Position numbers and translations under genes: made by a program | Assembly: GCA_025966225.1 (NCBI GenBank) | Contig: JAOPVI010000242.1 | Span: forward strand, 1-39,933 | Length of the DNA stretch: 39,933 nt | Origin: Mycobacterium sp. | Lineage (GTDB): Bacteria > Actinomycetota > Actinomycetes > Mycobacteriales > Mycobacteriaceae | Direction: 5' to 3' | Shown: positions 27,006 to 34,745 of the stretch, piece after piece | How the letters are laid out: each line of letters begins with the position of its first letter | Position numbering within the stretch: position 1 is the first letter of the stretch | The notes under the pieces: model-generated | Database searches by the model: none | Told to the model about the DNA's origin: nothing | What the model saw: the letters and a program-made list of their open reading frames with translations, nothing else

Positions 27006-27039
27006 CAGTGATCCCCGCCGGTAACGGCGGGGATCACTG
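27006..27039. terminator. Strong hairpin after sigB
   Basis: AGTGATCCCCGCCG (27007-27020), loop GTAA, CGGCGGGGATCACT (27025-27038), extended by one C-G pair. This is a perfect 15-bp stem, 9 nt past the sigB stop, with no T-run, the usual form of mycobacterial intrinsic terminators. It separates sigB from ideR transcription. Confidence 0.85.
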
Positions 27040-27047
27040 TGATGGAG

Positions 27048-28007
27048 CTAGCTGGCGTAGGAACGGAGGCGCTCGGCGCGCTCACCCTGTCGAAGCTTGG
27101 ACATGACCTCGCGCTCGATCTGGCGGACCCGCTCGCGGGAGAGCCCGAACAACTTGCCGATCTGGTCCAGGGTGCGCGGTTGGCCGTCGTCGAGGCCGAA
27201 CCGCAGCCGGATCACCTGCTGCTCGCGCTCATCGAGCGTGGCGAGCACGTGGCGGATGTCGGTGTGCAGCAATTCGGAGATCACCGCGTTCTCGGCGGAC
27301 ATGGCCTCGGCGTCCTCGATGAAGTCACCGAGTGGCGCCTCTTCGTCGCTGCCGACCGGCATGTCCAGGCTCACCGGATCGCGGCTGTGCGAAAGCAGGT
27401 CGGCGATCTTCTCGGCGGGGATGCCCGATTCCTCGGCCAGTTCCTCGTCGGTGGCGTCGCGTCCAAGGTTTTGGTGCATCTCACGCTTGATCCGCGCCAA
27501 CTTGTTCACTTGCTCGACCAGGTGGACGGGGAGGCGGATGGTGCGGCTCTGGTCGGCCATGCCTCGCGTGATGGCCTGGCGGATCCACCACGTGGCGTAC
27601 GTCGAGAACTTGAAGCCCTTGGCGTAGTCGAACTTCTCCATCGCGCGGATCAGACCCAGATTGCCTTCCTGGATGAGATCGAGCAGCGGCATGCCCCTGC
27701 CGGTGTAGCGCTTAGCCAACGAGACGACGAGGCGGAGGTTGGCCTCCAAGAGGTGCCGACGGGCCGCTTCACCGTCGCGGGCGACCGCAGCCAGTTCGCG
27801 TTTGCGCGTGTCGCCGAGGCGCTTCTTGTTGTAGAGCAGATGATGCGCGTAAAGCCCTGCTTCGATCCGCTTGGCGAGCTCGACTTCGTCCGCCGCGTTC
27901 AGCAAGGCGGTTTTGCCGATGCCGTTGAGATACACGCGCACGAGGTCAGCGGCTGGGCTCTGGCTGTCCAGATCGGAATCGACGCGGCTTAGGGTGGCGT
28001 TTGCCAT
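27048..28007 (-). CDS. sigB: SigB, principal-like stress sigma factor
   Basis: A 319-residue group 2 sigma-70 factor. Region 1.2 begins near [15 protein letters not shown]. Region 2 includes the core-binding [21 protein letters not shown] segment and the -10-reading [29 protein letters not shown]. Region 4.2 has the helix-turn-helix [19 protein letters not shown]. It lacks the long N-terminal extension of SigA. ATG 28007 has GGAGG 5 nt upstream; the in-frame GTG at 28037 does not. The upstream GGGAAC/CGTT promoter predicts activation by SigE or SigH. Confidence 0.96.
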   Translation of the reverse strand: MANATLSRVDSDLDSQSPAADLVRVYLNGIGKTALLNAADEVELAKRIEAGLYAHHLLYNKKRLGDTRKRELAAVARDGEAARRHLLEANLRLVVSLAKRYTGRGMPLLDLIQEGNLGLIRAMEKFDYAKGFKFSTYATWWIRQAITRGMADQSRTIRLPVHLVEQVNKLARIKREMHQNLGRDATDEELAEESGIPAEKIADLLSHSRDPVSLDMPVGSDEEAPLGDFIEDAEAMSAENAVISELLHTDIRHVLATLDEREQQVIRLRFGLDDGQPRTLDQIGKLFGLSRERVRQIEREVMSKLRQGERAERLRSYAS

Positions 28008-28044
28008 TGCGGCCTCCTGCTCGGGTGGAACTGTCAAGAGCTAT

Positions 28045-28071
28045 AACGCTGATGTCGCTCTATGAGTTCCC
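28045..28071 (-). promoter_or_regulatory. SigE/SigH-type promoter of sigB
   Basis: On the minus strand, GGGAAC (28071-28066) is separated by 17 bp from CGTT (28048-28045), matching the ECF sigma consensus used at sigB in M. tuberculosis. The start would be near 28038, leaving about a 30-nt leader with the GGAGG ribosome site. Confidence 0.7.
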
Positions 28072-28125
28072 ACGCGTCGCGGGTTTCACACCTTCTGACC
28101 TGCGGAGATTCGCCGTCGACCTGAG

Positions 28126-28157
28126 ATTCTCCTGAGAATAGACAAAGAAGCTTCTCA
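28126..28157. promoter_or_regulatory. Clustered short palindromes between sigB and the DUF3099 gene
   Basis: ATTCTC CT GAGAAT (28126-28139) and AGAAGCTTCT (28146-28155) are perfect dyads. TGAGAA and TTCTCA also pair across both. The cluster lies next to the DUF3099 stop and upstream of the sigB promoter, so it could be a weak terminator or an operator for sigB. Confidence 0.3.
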
Positions 28158-28556
28158 TCAGGGAACGTCGTGCTGCCGCTCCGTCGCCTCCGGTTGCGGT
28201 GAAGCGGGTGTGCGGCCCTCGAGCGTTGGCCGCTCGGAGGTGGGGAACAGTGGAATTCGCCGTGGCGCGTCATAGCGGCGTGGCTCCTCGGCTCGCCGCG
28301 GCGGCCGGTCGTTGGCGATCAACACCGCGATCCACGGCAACGGGATTGACGCGACGAGGATGGCCAGCGAGACCAATCCGTTGTGCCAGATGCCGTACGC
28401 CCCCGCCGCCAGCAGGAGGGCCGGGACGCGAAACGACATGATGGTCAGGTACTTGCGCACGCGGTCGCGGTGCTGCTGCTCGTAGGGCTGCGCCGCACGG
28501 GTGATGAGCACGGGTTTACCGTCGTCGTCGAAACTCAGCTCTTGGCCGTGTTTCAT
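28158..28556 (-). CDS. DUF3099 membrane protein, Rv2709-like
   Basis: A 132-residue protein with two TM helices (FRVPALLLAAGAYGIWHNGLVS and VSLAILVASIPLPWIAVLI) and the DUF3099-type N-terminal stretch VLITRAAQPYEQQHRDRVRKYL. A long Pro/Arg-rich cytoplasmic tail follows. The start is uncertain. ATG 28556 gives MKHGQELSF, but its GGAGG is only 1 nt away. GTG 28574 with GGAG is an alternative. Function unknown. Confidence 0.8.
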   Translation of the reverse strand: MKHGQELSFDDDGKPVLITRAAQPYEQQHRDRVRKYLTIMSFRVPALLLAAGAYGIWHNGLVSLAILVASIPLPWIAVLIANDRPPRRAEEPRRYDAPRRIPLFPTSERPTLEGRTPASPQPEATERQHDVP

Positions 28557-28624
28557 GCCTCCACTGTTCCACACTCCGCAGTTTCCAATCGGTCCGGTTT
28601 CTTACGGATCCATCTGCAGGCACA

Positions 28625-28870
28625 ATGAATGTCATGCAGACCCAGACGATCGAGCGCACCGACACCGACGAACGCGTCGATGATGGGACAGACGACGACG
28701 CACCCAAGGTCTTCCACTACGTGAAGAAGGACAAGATCGCCGAAAGCGCCGTCATGGGGACCCATGTAGTCGCTTTGTGCGGCGAGGTCTTCCCCGTGAC
28801 CAAGTCCGCCAAACCCGGGTCGCCGGTGTGCGCGGACTGCAAGCGGATCTACGCGTCGCTCAAGAAGTAG
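28625..28870 (+). CDS. DUF3039 small zinc-ribbon-like protein, Rv2708c-like
   Basis: An 81-residue protein. The acidic N-terminus is followed by the DUF3039 core HYVKKDKIAESAVMGTHVVALCGEVF and PVCADCKRIYASL, with three Cys and conserved His residues that could bind zinc. ATG 28625 or in-frame ATG 28634 could be the start. It is divergent from the DUF3099 gene and convergent with the YihY gene, whose coding end it overlaps by 11 bp. Function unknown. Confidence 0.85.
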   Translation: MNVMQTQTIERTDTDERVDDGTDDDAPKVFHYVKKDKIAESAVMGTHVVALCGEVFPVTKSAKPGSPVCADCKRIYASLKK

Positions 28871-29870
28871 GCGGCCCCAGCGGGGTCTCGGCGTTTTCCG
28901 GCTTGGCGTCCGCTTGGTCGTCGCCGTCGTCCTCGCCGTTCCCGTTGCGCACTTCGTCGGCCTTCTCCTCCAGCCATTCGCGCAGTCGTCGGGCATGAGT
29001 GTCCGGGGCGGGCCACTCTTCCTGGATCGACGCGTTGAGCTCGGCGCCGATCATGATCGCGAAGCCCAGGAAGAACGCGAACAGCAGGAACGCGATCGGT
29101 GTCGCCAACGCGCCGTACGTGTAGCCCGTCTCGGTGATCCAGGTCAGGTAGAACCGCAACCCCAACGTCGCGACCAGGAACACGAGCGTGGCCAGCACCG
29201 ACCCGTAGATCAGCCGATGCGACGGCAACGGTTCGGGCAGGGCTACGCGGTAGAGGATGTTCACCGCCACCACCAGGCCCACGATCAGGACCGGGAAATA
29301 CAAGTCCTGGAGTGCATTGGCCAAGCCCACGGGAATGTGCTCTGCGATCTTGATCGGGCCAAGGGCGACGAACGGCGCCGAGATGATGACGATCACCAGC
29401 ATCGCCAAGTAGAGCCCGAGCGCGTAGAACCTCTGGCGCACCGGATGGCGTAGCGGCGTCTGGTCGTGCGCCTCGGTAATCGAGTCGACGAACGCCGATA
29501 CCGCGGACGATCCCGCCCACAGTGAGATCACGAAGCCGATCGACACCACTTCGCCTCGGGCGCCCTGGGCGATGTCGCGGATGGTCGGCTCGATGATCTC
29601 GTTCACCACGTTGGGTGAGAAGAAGTTGCCTGCGGTGTTGAGGATCTGGTCCGTGATCGTGTGGAGCGTCTCGGGTCCGAACAGCGGCGCTACGTAAGCC
29701 AGGCTGCCCAGCATTCCGAGCAACAGTGGCGGCAACGACAGCGCACACCAGAAGGCGGCCTGAGCCGACTCCGAGAAGATCGAGTCGTCCCAGCTCTTCC
29801 CAAGGGTGCGCTTGGCCACCCGCCAAATGTGGTGGCGGGTGGGCTTGACTGGAGCGGGTTGGTCATTCAT
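28860..29870 (-). CDS. YihY/BrkB-family membrane protein, Rv2707-like
   Basis: A 336-residue integral membrane protein with about six hydrophobic helices and family motifs SIFSESAQAAFWCALSLPPLLL near the N-terminus and GYTYGALATPIAFLLFAFFLGFAIMIGAELNASI near the end. The C-terminal tail is charged and cytoplasmic. YihY proteins have no settled function despite the old RNase BN label. ATG 29870 is the likely start. The last 11 bp overlap the facing DUF3039 gene. Confidence 0.88.
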   Translation of the reverse strand: MNDQPAPVKPTRHHIWRVAKRTLGKSWDDSIFSESAQAAFWCALSLPPLLLGMLGSLAYVAPLFGPETLHTITDQILNTAGNFFSPNVVNEIIEPTIRDIAQGARGEVVSIGFVISLWAGSSAVSAFVDSITEAHDQTPLRHPVRQRFYALGLYLAMLVIVIISAPFVALGPIKIAEHIPVGLANALQDLYFPVLIVGLVVAVNILYRVALPEPLPSHRLIYGSVLATLVFLVATLGLRFYLTWITETGYTYGALATPIAFLLFAFFLGFAIMIGAELNASIQEEWPAPDTHARRLREWLEEKADEVRNGNGEDDGDDQADAKPENAETPLGPPTS

Positions 29871-29933
29871 GACCAGACCAGCATTACCGATGCGGGCCGC
29901 TGCTGCCCAAATTGTCGTTCGTCGGCGGGTCCG

Positions 29934-30125
29934 TCAGGACTCGACGGGGTCGACTTCCAGGACCGCAGCCAGCTCGGCCAGCTTTGCCTCGTGCTCGTTG
30001 GCGTGGTGCTGGCAGAACAGCAGCTCCGCTCCCGAAGGGAGCTTGGCACGAACACGGGCGGCGGCGCCGCACCGGTCACAGCGATCAGCCCGAGTGAGTT
30101 CGGGACTGGTCAGAGTTGCGTTCAT
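29934..30125 (-). CDS. Small Cys-rich DUF7455-type protein
   Basis: A 63-residue protein. ATG 30125 is preceded by GGAGGAGAG. The core RCDRCGAAARVRAKLPSGAELLFCQHH holds a CxxC, one more Cys and paired His, a probable zinc site, followed by a short helix (ANEHEAKLAELAAVL). The same small protein is found near sigA/sigB in many actinobacteria. Function unknown. Confidence 0.82.
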   Translation of the reverse strand: MNATLTSPELTRADRCDRCGAAARVRAKLPSGAELLFCQHHANEHEAKLAELAAVLEVDPVES

Positions 30126-30272
30126 GGCGCTCTCCTCCGTTTCTGCTGGTGCGTCTTCTGCTCGTGGGTCTACTGTCTCAGACGTTTTTGCTTCCGGCCT
30201 TGTTCCCCGACCGTTCACCGGTGTGTCGTGTCTCACGCGGTACCCAAGTTGCAGGCCGGGCACACTCAGCGG

Positions 30273-30665
30273 ATGATCCCGACGCCCCGAGTATTCGTCC
30301 ATCTGTGCACGACGGATGAGTGGCGGGCCGCCGACCAGCTCGGCCTGCGTGTGCCGCCATCGCTTGACGATGTCGGCTTCGTCCACCTCTCCACCCCCGA
30401 GCAGGTCCATCTGCCCGCCAACCGGCTGTATGCCGGCCGCACCGACATGGTGTTGCTGTATTGCGATTCAGCCTTGTTGGATGCGCCGGTACGATGGGAG
30501 CCCGGGGTGCCCGGTGATCCGGAGGCGATGCGCTTCCCACATCTGTACGGACCGCTGCCGATGGCTGCTGTGACGAGCATCACGCCGTACGTGCCTGGGG
30601 GTGACGGGAGGTTCGCCGAACTGTCGGACACTGAGGCGTCGGACACTCAGCCGTCGGACAGGTAG
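30273..30665 (+). CDS. DUF952 protein, Rv2705c-like
   Basis: A 130-residue protein with the DUF952 pattern VFVHLCTTDEWRAA, GFVHLSTPEQVHLPANRLYAGRTDMVLL and FPHLYGPLPMAAV. The repeated conserved His suggest a small-ligand or metal site; the function is unknown. The C-terminus (SDTEASDTQPSDR) comes from short 15-bp TCGGACACT repeats and is not conserved in the family. The last 19 bp overlap the facing RidA-like gene. Confidence 0.86.
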   Translation: MIPTPRVFVHLCTTDEWRAADQLGLRVPPSLDDVGFVHLSTPEQVHLPANRLYAGRTDMVLLYCDSALLDAPVRWEPGVPGDPEAMRFPHLYGPLPMAAVTSITPYVPGGDGRFAELSDTEASDTQPSDR

Positions 30666-31027
30666 GCGTCGACCTCCACTTCGACGAGCAGGTCCGGCGA
30701 GATTAGGGCGGACACCTCGACGATGGTGGCGACTGGGCGGATGTCGCCGAAGACCTCGGCGTGGATGGCCCCCACCTCCTCCCAACGACCGATGTCCGTC
30801 ACGAACATCCGCGTGCGCACCACGTCTGAAAGCGCCGCGCCCGCCTCGGTCAGTGCCGCCTCGATGCGGCGAAACGCCTCCCGGGTCTGGGCGGCGAGGC
30901 CGTCGCCGGCGGCGGTGGTGCCCGCAACGACCACGAGGGGCCCGACACGTACGGCTCGCGAGTAGCCGACCCCGTCCTCGAACGGGGAGCCCGAGGACAC
31001 GTTCACGCGTGCATGGGAGTCCATCAC
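30647..31027 (-). CDS. RidA/YjgF-family protein, Rv2704-like
   Basis: A 126-residue RidA-superfamily protein (GVGYSRAVRVGPLVVVAGTTA; TREAFRRIEAALTEAGAALSDVVRTRMFVTD; RPVATIVEVSALISPDLLVEVEVDA). The Arg of the C-terminal RPVATIVEV strand is the residue that binds the imine/enamine carboxylate in true RidA deaminases. It may detoxify reactive enamines or belong to a non-deaminase branch. It starts at GTG 31027 or ATG 31024, 8 nt after TATCGT. In M. tuberculosis this gene adjoins sigA; here about 8 kb intervenes. Confidence 0.88.
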   Translation of the reverse strand: MMDSHARVNVSSGSPFEDGVGYSRAVRVGPLVVVAGTTAAGDGLAAQTREAFRRIEAALTEAGAALSDVVRTRMFVTDIGRWEEVGAIHAEVFGDIRPVATIVEVSALISPDLLVEVEVDAYLSDG

Positions 31028-31145
31028 GCCGAGTCACGATACTGGGGCGGCAGGTGCTGGAATTGGCCTCGGCGGCCTTGGGCACGGAACTGCGACCGAA
31101 CCCATTGCGGCTCAACGGATTCAGTGCGAGATGGCCTTCACCAGC

Positions 31146-32468
31146 TCATGCGACGGTGTCCGGTTGTCGTTGCGACTGGATCCACGTGCGGTCGTCCGGC
31201 CACGCGGTGACCGGAGCCGAGCGGTCAGTCGGCCCCGTCGGAAAATGGAGTGGCATCACACGGGGTGGACTCCTCGGCGGAACCCACGAACGAACTATCG
31301 CCTCACATCCGAGATCGGTCGCCGTCGTCCCCGACGGGCAGTGACAGAGTCCGTCGGATCCTCGGGACTGATCGGTTGGGCAGGGTGGGTATTGGCAGGT
31401 GCCGCTGCCGTCTCGGGCTTGTCCGCTTGGACACGGCGGGTATTGGCAGGTGCCGCCGGCGTCTCGGGTTTGTCCCGATGGACACGGTGGGTATTGGCAG
31501 GTGCCGCCGGAGTCTCGCGTCTGCCCGGAGGGACACGGTTCGACCTGCTTTGGTTGTTGGCTCGTGCAGGTGCCGTCCGAACCGAGCGTTTGGCCGTCGG
31601 GGCATTCGTTGGTCGGGGTCTCGGGCGTCGACGTGGGGGTCGGCTCGGCGGTGGCTGGACCCGGGCTCGTCGGACCGGTCGATGGAATCGACGATGGGCC
31701 GGGCGACGGGGCGGTATTCGGTCCCGACGCCGACGGGCACGCGGCGCCGGCAGGCACGGAGATGCCGTTTGGACACGTCTTCGTTTGAGGTCCGGTTCGC
31801 GGTGGCGGACAGACCTGACCGGCGGGCACGGTGGTGCCGTCAGGGCATAGCTTGGGCGGCGGTGGCGGATTGGGTGCACACGGTCCGTCAGGTGGCGGCT
31901 GATGCGATTGTCCAGCTGGGCACGTCGGGGTGTTGACCGGGTTCTGGGGGAAGAAGGCGATCTGCTCGACCCGCCACCCCTGTGGCCCCTTCTTGGCTAC
32001 TACGCGGTCGATGTTGAACGTCGTCGAATCGAGTTCACGGCCGTCGGGTGCCTTCACCGTCTGCGTCAGCACCACCGACCGTTGAACGGTGTCGGGCGTA
32101 TCCGCGGGATGCTCCGCGGTGACGAGCAGCGCCTTCGCCGTCACCGCCGCGTGCTGTGCCTTCCAGGCTAGCCAAGCCGGACTGTTGCCGCGCTCGACGC
32201 GGTTGTTCGCCCCGGCCGTCAGATCCTTGCCGAGGTAGGGCAGTGCGCGTTTGTAGGCGTCGGCCGATGACGCGTCCTTGTCGGGTGACCAGGTGAACAT
32301 CGTCTCCAGCGCGTTGAGGATGACGTCCCGTGCCTCGGGCGGGGCTGTGTCCTCGTTGTCCGTTCCGGTGAACTCGGGCGGCGGCTGCGACCCTCCGCAG
32401 GCAACGACGAGAGCCAGCACGGTGACGAGTAGTGCGACAACGGCCAGCCTGATAGGTCGCTGCCCCAT
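31146..32468 (-). CDS. Large lipoprotein: shared N-terminal domain plus Cys-rich repeats
   Basis: A 440-residue putative lipoprotein with lipobox VVAC (Cys24) and GGGAGG before ATG 32468. Residues about 45-165 form a domain (VILNALETMFTWSPDKDAS, AYKRALPYL, ... GWRVEQIAFFP) clearly related to the whole mature part of the small lipoprotein at 34180-34683. The rest is low-complexity. It holds CPDG/CPNG segments with paired Cys, a Ser/Pro/Thr linker, then tandem 17-residue units CPSGQTRDSGGTCQYPP. The last about 50 residues look non-conserved. Divergent from the wall-hydrolase gene, it looks like a surface component of the same module. I do not recognise a named family. Confidence 0.8.
   Translation of the reverse strand: MGQRPIRLAVVALLVTVLALVVACGGSQPPPEFTGTDNEDTAPPEARDVILNALETMFTWSPDKDASSADAYKRALPYLGKDLTAGANNRVERGNSPAWLAWKAQHAAVTAKALLVTAEHPADTPDTVQRSVVLTQTVKAPDGRELDSTTFNIDRVVAKKGPQGWRVEQIAFFPQNPVNTPTCPAGQSHQPPPDGPCAPNPPPPPKLCPDGTTVPAGQVCPPPRTGPQTKTCPNGISVPAGAACPSASGPNTAPSPGPSSIPSTGPTSPGPATAEPTPTSTPETPTNECPDGQTLGSDGTCTSQQPKQVEPCPSGQTRDSGGTCQYPPCPSGQTRDAGGTCQYPPCPSGQARDGSGTCQYPPCPTDQSRGSDGLCHCPSGTTATDLGCEAIVRSWVPPRSPPRVMPLHFPTGPTDRSAPVTAWPDDRTWIQSQRQPDTVA
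31385..31543 (-). repeat. 51-bp tandem repeats in the large lipoprotein
   Basis: About three copies with an exact 51-bp period, recognised by GGGTATTGGCAGGTGCCG at 31387, 31438 and 31489. Each encodes one 17-residue unit with two Cys. The in-frame, near-identical copies suggest recent expansion and possible length variation between strains. Confidence 0.85.
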
Positions 32469-32531
32469 GCCACCTCCCCTCGTGCACGGTCAGGCTCATG
32501 TCGCGCGAACCGTCGATTTCACTCGCTAGAT

Positions 32532-32563
32532 GTCACGTGACGGACCTTCGTTCGTGCTAATTT
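32532..32563. promoter_or_regulatory. Palindrome and AT-rich promoter-like stretch in the divergent gap
   Basis: The 224-bp gap between the lipoprotein and wall-hydrolase genes holds the perfect palindrome GTCACGTGAC (32532-32541) and TAATTT (32558-32563), the only AT-rich patch. They could be an operator and a -10 for the module. I see nothing else there. Confidence 0.3.
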
Positions 32564-32692
32564 ACCGGCCCAGAGGGGCAGAAGAAGTGCTATGCGCTTG
32601 ATGACGGGGTGGGCGAAATGCCGCGGACTTGCAGCCAGCGACCTCCCTGCCGCCCTGTGAGCGAAAAGCCTTGACGTGACGGGCGATTCGTC

Positions 32693-34183
32693 ATGAAACT
32701 CCGGACCGCCTCGCTGAGGCGGCTCGGCATCATCGCGCTGTGCGCGTGCGCGGTGGCGTGCTTGATCACGCCAGCTCCTGCGGCTTGGGCGGGCAGCGGG
32801 TGTGCGGCCAACGGCAGTCCGCTGGCCGCTGGAACATTCACCAGGAGTTCGCCTTTCGGACAGCGCGGCTCCGAATTTCATCGCGGGATCGACCTTGCAG
32901 GTAGCATCGGAACGAGCATCTTCGCCTCGATGGACGGCACGGTGGTGCAGGCCGGCCCCGCCAACGGTTTCGGGCAGTGGATCGTCGTCGATTCCCAGAC
33001 CAGGACCGGACTCGTCTCCACCGTGTACGGCCACATGTATCCCGACGGCGTCCTCGTGCGGCAGGGTGCGATCGTCAAAGAAGGCCAGCACATCGCCAAC
33101 ATCGGGAACAACGGCGCGTCGACGGGCGCCCACCTGCACTTCGAATACTGGAAGGGCGGTCGGCTCAGCAACGGCCAGGCGGTGGACCCGGCGTTCGTCG
33201 TGAACGGCCCTCCACCCAGCGACTCCAACACGACGTTCACGGACGTCTCGTCGACGGCCGATTGCCAGACCGCCGTCGTCAAGCCCGGACTGGTGCCTGC
33301 GGAGTTCGCGCCGTGGCTGGTGAAGGCCGGTAAGACGTGCCAGGGCATCACGTCACCCGTGCTGGCGGCACAACTGGAGGCGGAGAACGGTTTTCACCAC
33401 GGCGCTTCCGCACCCGTCTCGTCCACCGGCGCGCAGGGCCCCGCGCAATTCATGCCGGGTACCTGGACGACGTGGGGCAAGGACTACGACACCAGCGGGC
33501 CGCCGCCAGACGTCAACAGCATCCCCGATGCGGTGATGTCCCAGGGCGCGTTGATGTGTGACAACTACCGGCTGTGTGCGGGTGCCATTGCGAGCGGTGC
33601 GGTCAAGGGCGATCCCGTCGCGCTGGCACTCGCGTCGTACAACGCAGGCTTCGGCGCCGTGCAGAAAGCCGGCGGCATGCCGTCCGGTGGCGACTACACC
33701 ACGCAGACTCAGCCGTATGTCGCCAAGATCATGCAGCGTGCCAAGGCATTCGAGACGGAGTCATCGCTCAGCGCGGGTGTCCCGGTGCCGGGGGTGCCGC
33801 CGTCGGACGGGGCCGATCAGACCATCGCGGGCGCAGCCATGCAGTTCAAGGGCAAGAAGTGGGTGTGGGGTGGCGGCAACATCGATGGACCCACTGGGGA
33901 CGGATTCGACAGCTCGGGCCTGACCTTCTTCGCCGTCGCCAAGGGCACCAAGGGCCGAAGCGTGTTGCCGCGCACCACCGACGAACAGTGGAACGTCGGC
34001 AAGGAGCTCCCGGTGGCGCAAGTCAAGCCGGGTGATCTGGTCTTCAGTGGCTGGACTCAGAGCGGCAGGCCATCGCACGTCGGCATTGCCATTGGCAACG
34101 GGCAGGTCATCAACGCCGATCCGACCCGCGGAGTCGTCACCGCCAACTTGCTTCCCGAATCCCGCGCACGGAGGGTGTCGTGA
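32693..34183 (+). CDS. Secreted M23 + lytic transglycosylase + NlpC/P60 wall hydrolase
   Basis: A 496-residue exported protein with a signal peptide to about residue 33. Domain 1 (about 40-170) is an M23 metallopeptidase with H63/D67 (HRGID), H114 (YGHM) and H147/H149 (HLHF). Domain 2 (about 195-350) is a lysozyme-like lytic transglycosylase with E231 (LEAENGF), GAQGPAQFMPGTW and ASYNAG. Domain 3 (about 375-496) is NlpC/P60-like with W-GG, the His of PSHVGIAIGNGQVI and PGDLVFSG. Its nucleophile motif reads FDSSGLT, with Ser407 (codon AGC at 33911-33913) where Cys is normal. Three-domain enzymes of this kind serve envelope-spanning secretion and conjugation systems. The stop overlaps the next start (GTGA). 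Confidence 0.9.
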   Translation: MKLRTASLRRLGIIALCACAVACLITPAPAAWAGSGCAANGSPLAAGTFTRSSPFGQRGSEFHRGIDLAGSIGTSIFASMDGTVVQAGPANGFGQWIVVDSQTRTGLVSTVYGHMYPDGVLVRQGAIVKEGQHIANIGNNGASTGAHLHFEYWKGGRLSNGQAVDPAFVVNGPPPSDSNTTFTDVSSTADCQTAVVKPGLVPAEFAPWLVKAGKTCQGITSPVLAAQLEAENGFHHGASAPVSSTGAQGPAQFMPGTWTTWGKDYDTSGPPPDVNSIPDAVMSQGALMCDNYRLCAGAIASGAVKGDPVALALASYNAGFGAVQKAGGMPSGGDYTTQTQPYVAKIMQRAKAFETESSLSAGVPVPGVPPSDGADQTIAGAAMQFKGKKWVWGGGNIDGPTGDGFDSSGLTFFAVAKGTKGRSVLPRTTDEQWNVGKELPVAQVKPGDLVFSGWTQSGRPSHVGIAIGNGQVINADPTRGVVTANLLPESRARRVS

Positions 34184-34683
34184 GGACACCGATCACGGCC
34201 GGTGCGTGCGCGTTGGCCCTCGCAATCGCAATGGGTTCGAGCGCAGGATGTGCGTCGGACCCCCTCCCCGTCGCATCGACCACGACCGTGGACCTCAGCA
34301 ATCCGGATCAGGTGGTCTCCAACGCCTTGGAGACCATGTACACGTGGAATCCCACCAAGGAGGATTCCACGAAGGCGGCCTACCAGCGTGCGTCCATCTA
34401 TCTGGCTGGCGGACTCAACGACCAGGCTGGGGGCTCGCCCCCGCCAGGTGACGGCTCGCAGTGGCAGGAATGGCGTGCCGCAGGCGCCTCGATCGTGGCG
34501 AAGGCGTACCTCGTGGCCGACGAGACGCCGCCCAACAGCGACAGCGAGGTGCACCGCGTCGTCGTCATCGTGCAGTCGGCGAAAACCAGGGACGGCAAGC
34601 TCGTGGACGAGCTCCGAACCACCGCGTGGGTGACGGCCAACCGGGCGGACAACGCCTGGCGGGTAACCAACATCAAGCTCTGA
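34180..34683 (+). CDS. Small lipoprotein, same domain as the large lipoprotein
   Basis: A 167-residue putative lipoprotein starting at GTG 34180 (GGAGG 5 nt upstream), overlapping the wall-hydrolase stop. Lipobox SAGC is near residue 25. The mature part (VVSNALETMYTWNPTKED, AAYQRASIYL, ... ITVT-like strands ending NAWRVTNIKL) aligns along its length with residues 45-165 of the large lipoprotein. The alpha/beta pattern suggests an NTF2-like/VirB8-like fold, which is inference only. It is probably co-translated with, and works with, the wall hydrolase. Confidence 0.82.
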   Translation: MRTPITAGACALALAIAMGSSAGCASDPLPVASTTTVDLSNPDQVVSNALETMYTWNPTKEDSTKAAYQRASIYLAGGLNDQAGGSPPPGDGSQWQEWRAAGASIVAKAYLVADETPPNSDSEVHRVVVIVQSAKTRDGKLVDELRTTAWVTANRADNAWRVTNIKL

Positions 34684-34745
34684 AATACATCGAATAGTCT
34701 TATTCCGCAAACGAATCGACGCAAAGGGAATTGCCGTGCAGAGGC

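Noticed and set aside
31041..31145. Plus-strand coding remnant (reading LGRQVLELASAALGTEL and on)
   Set aside because: The stretch has good codon character but no start, no stop-bounded gene and no recognised family; too short to call.
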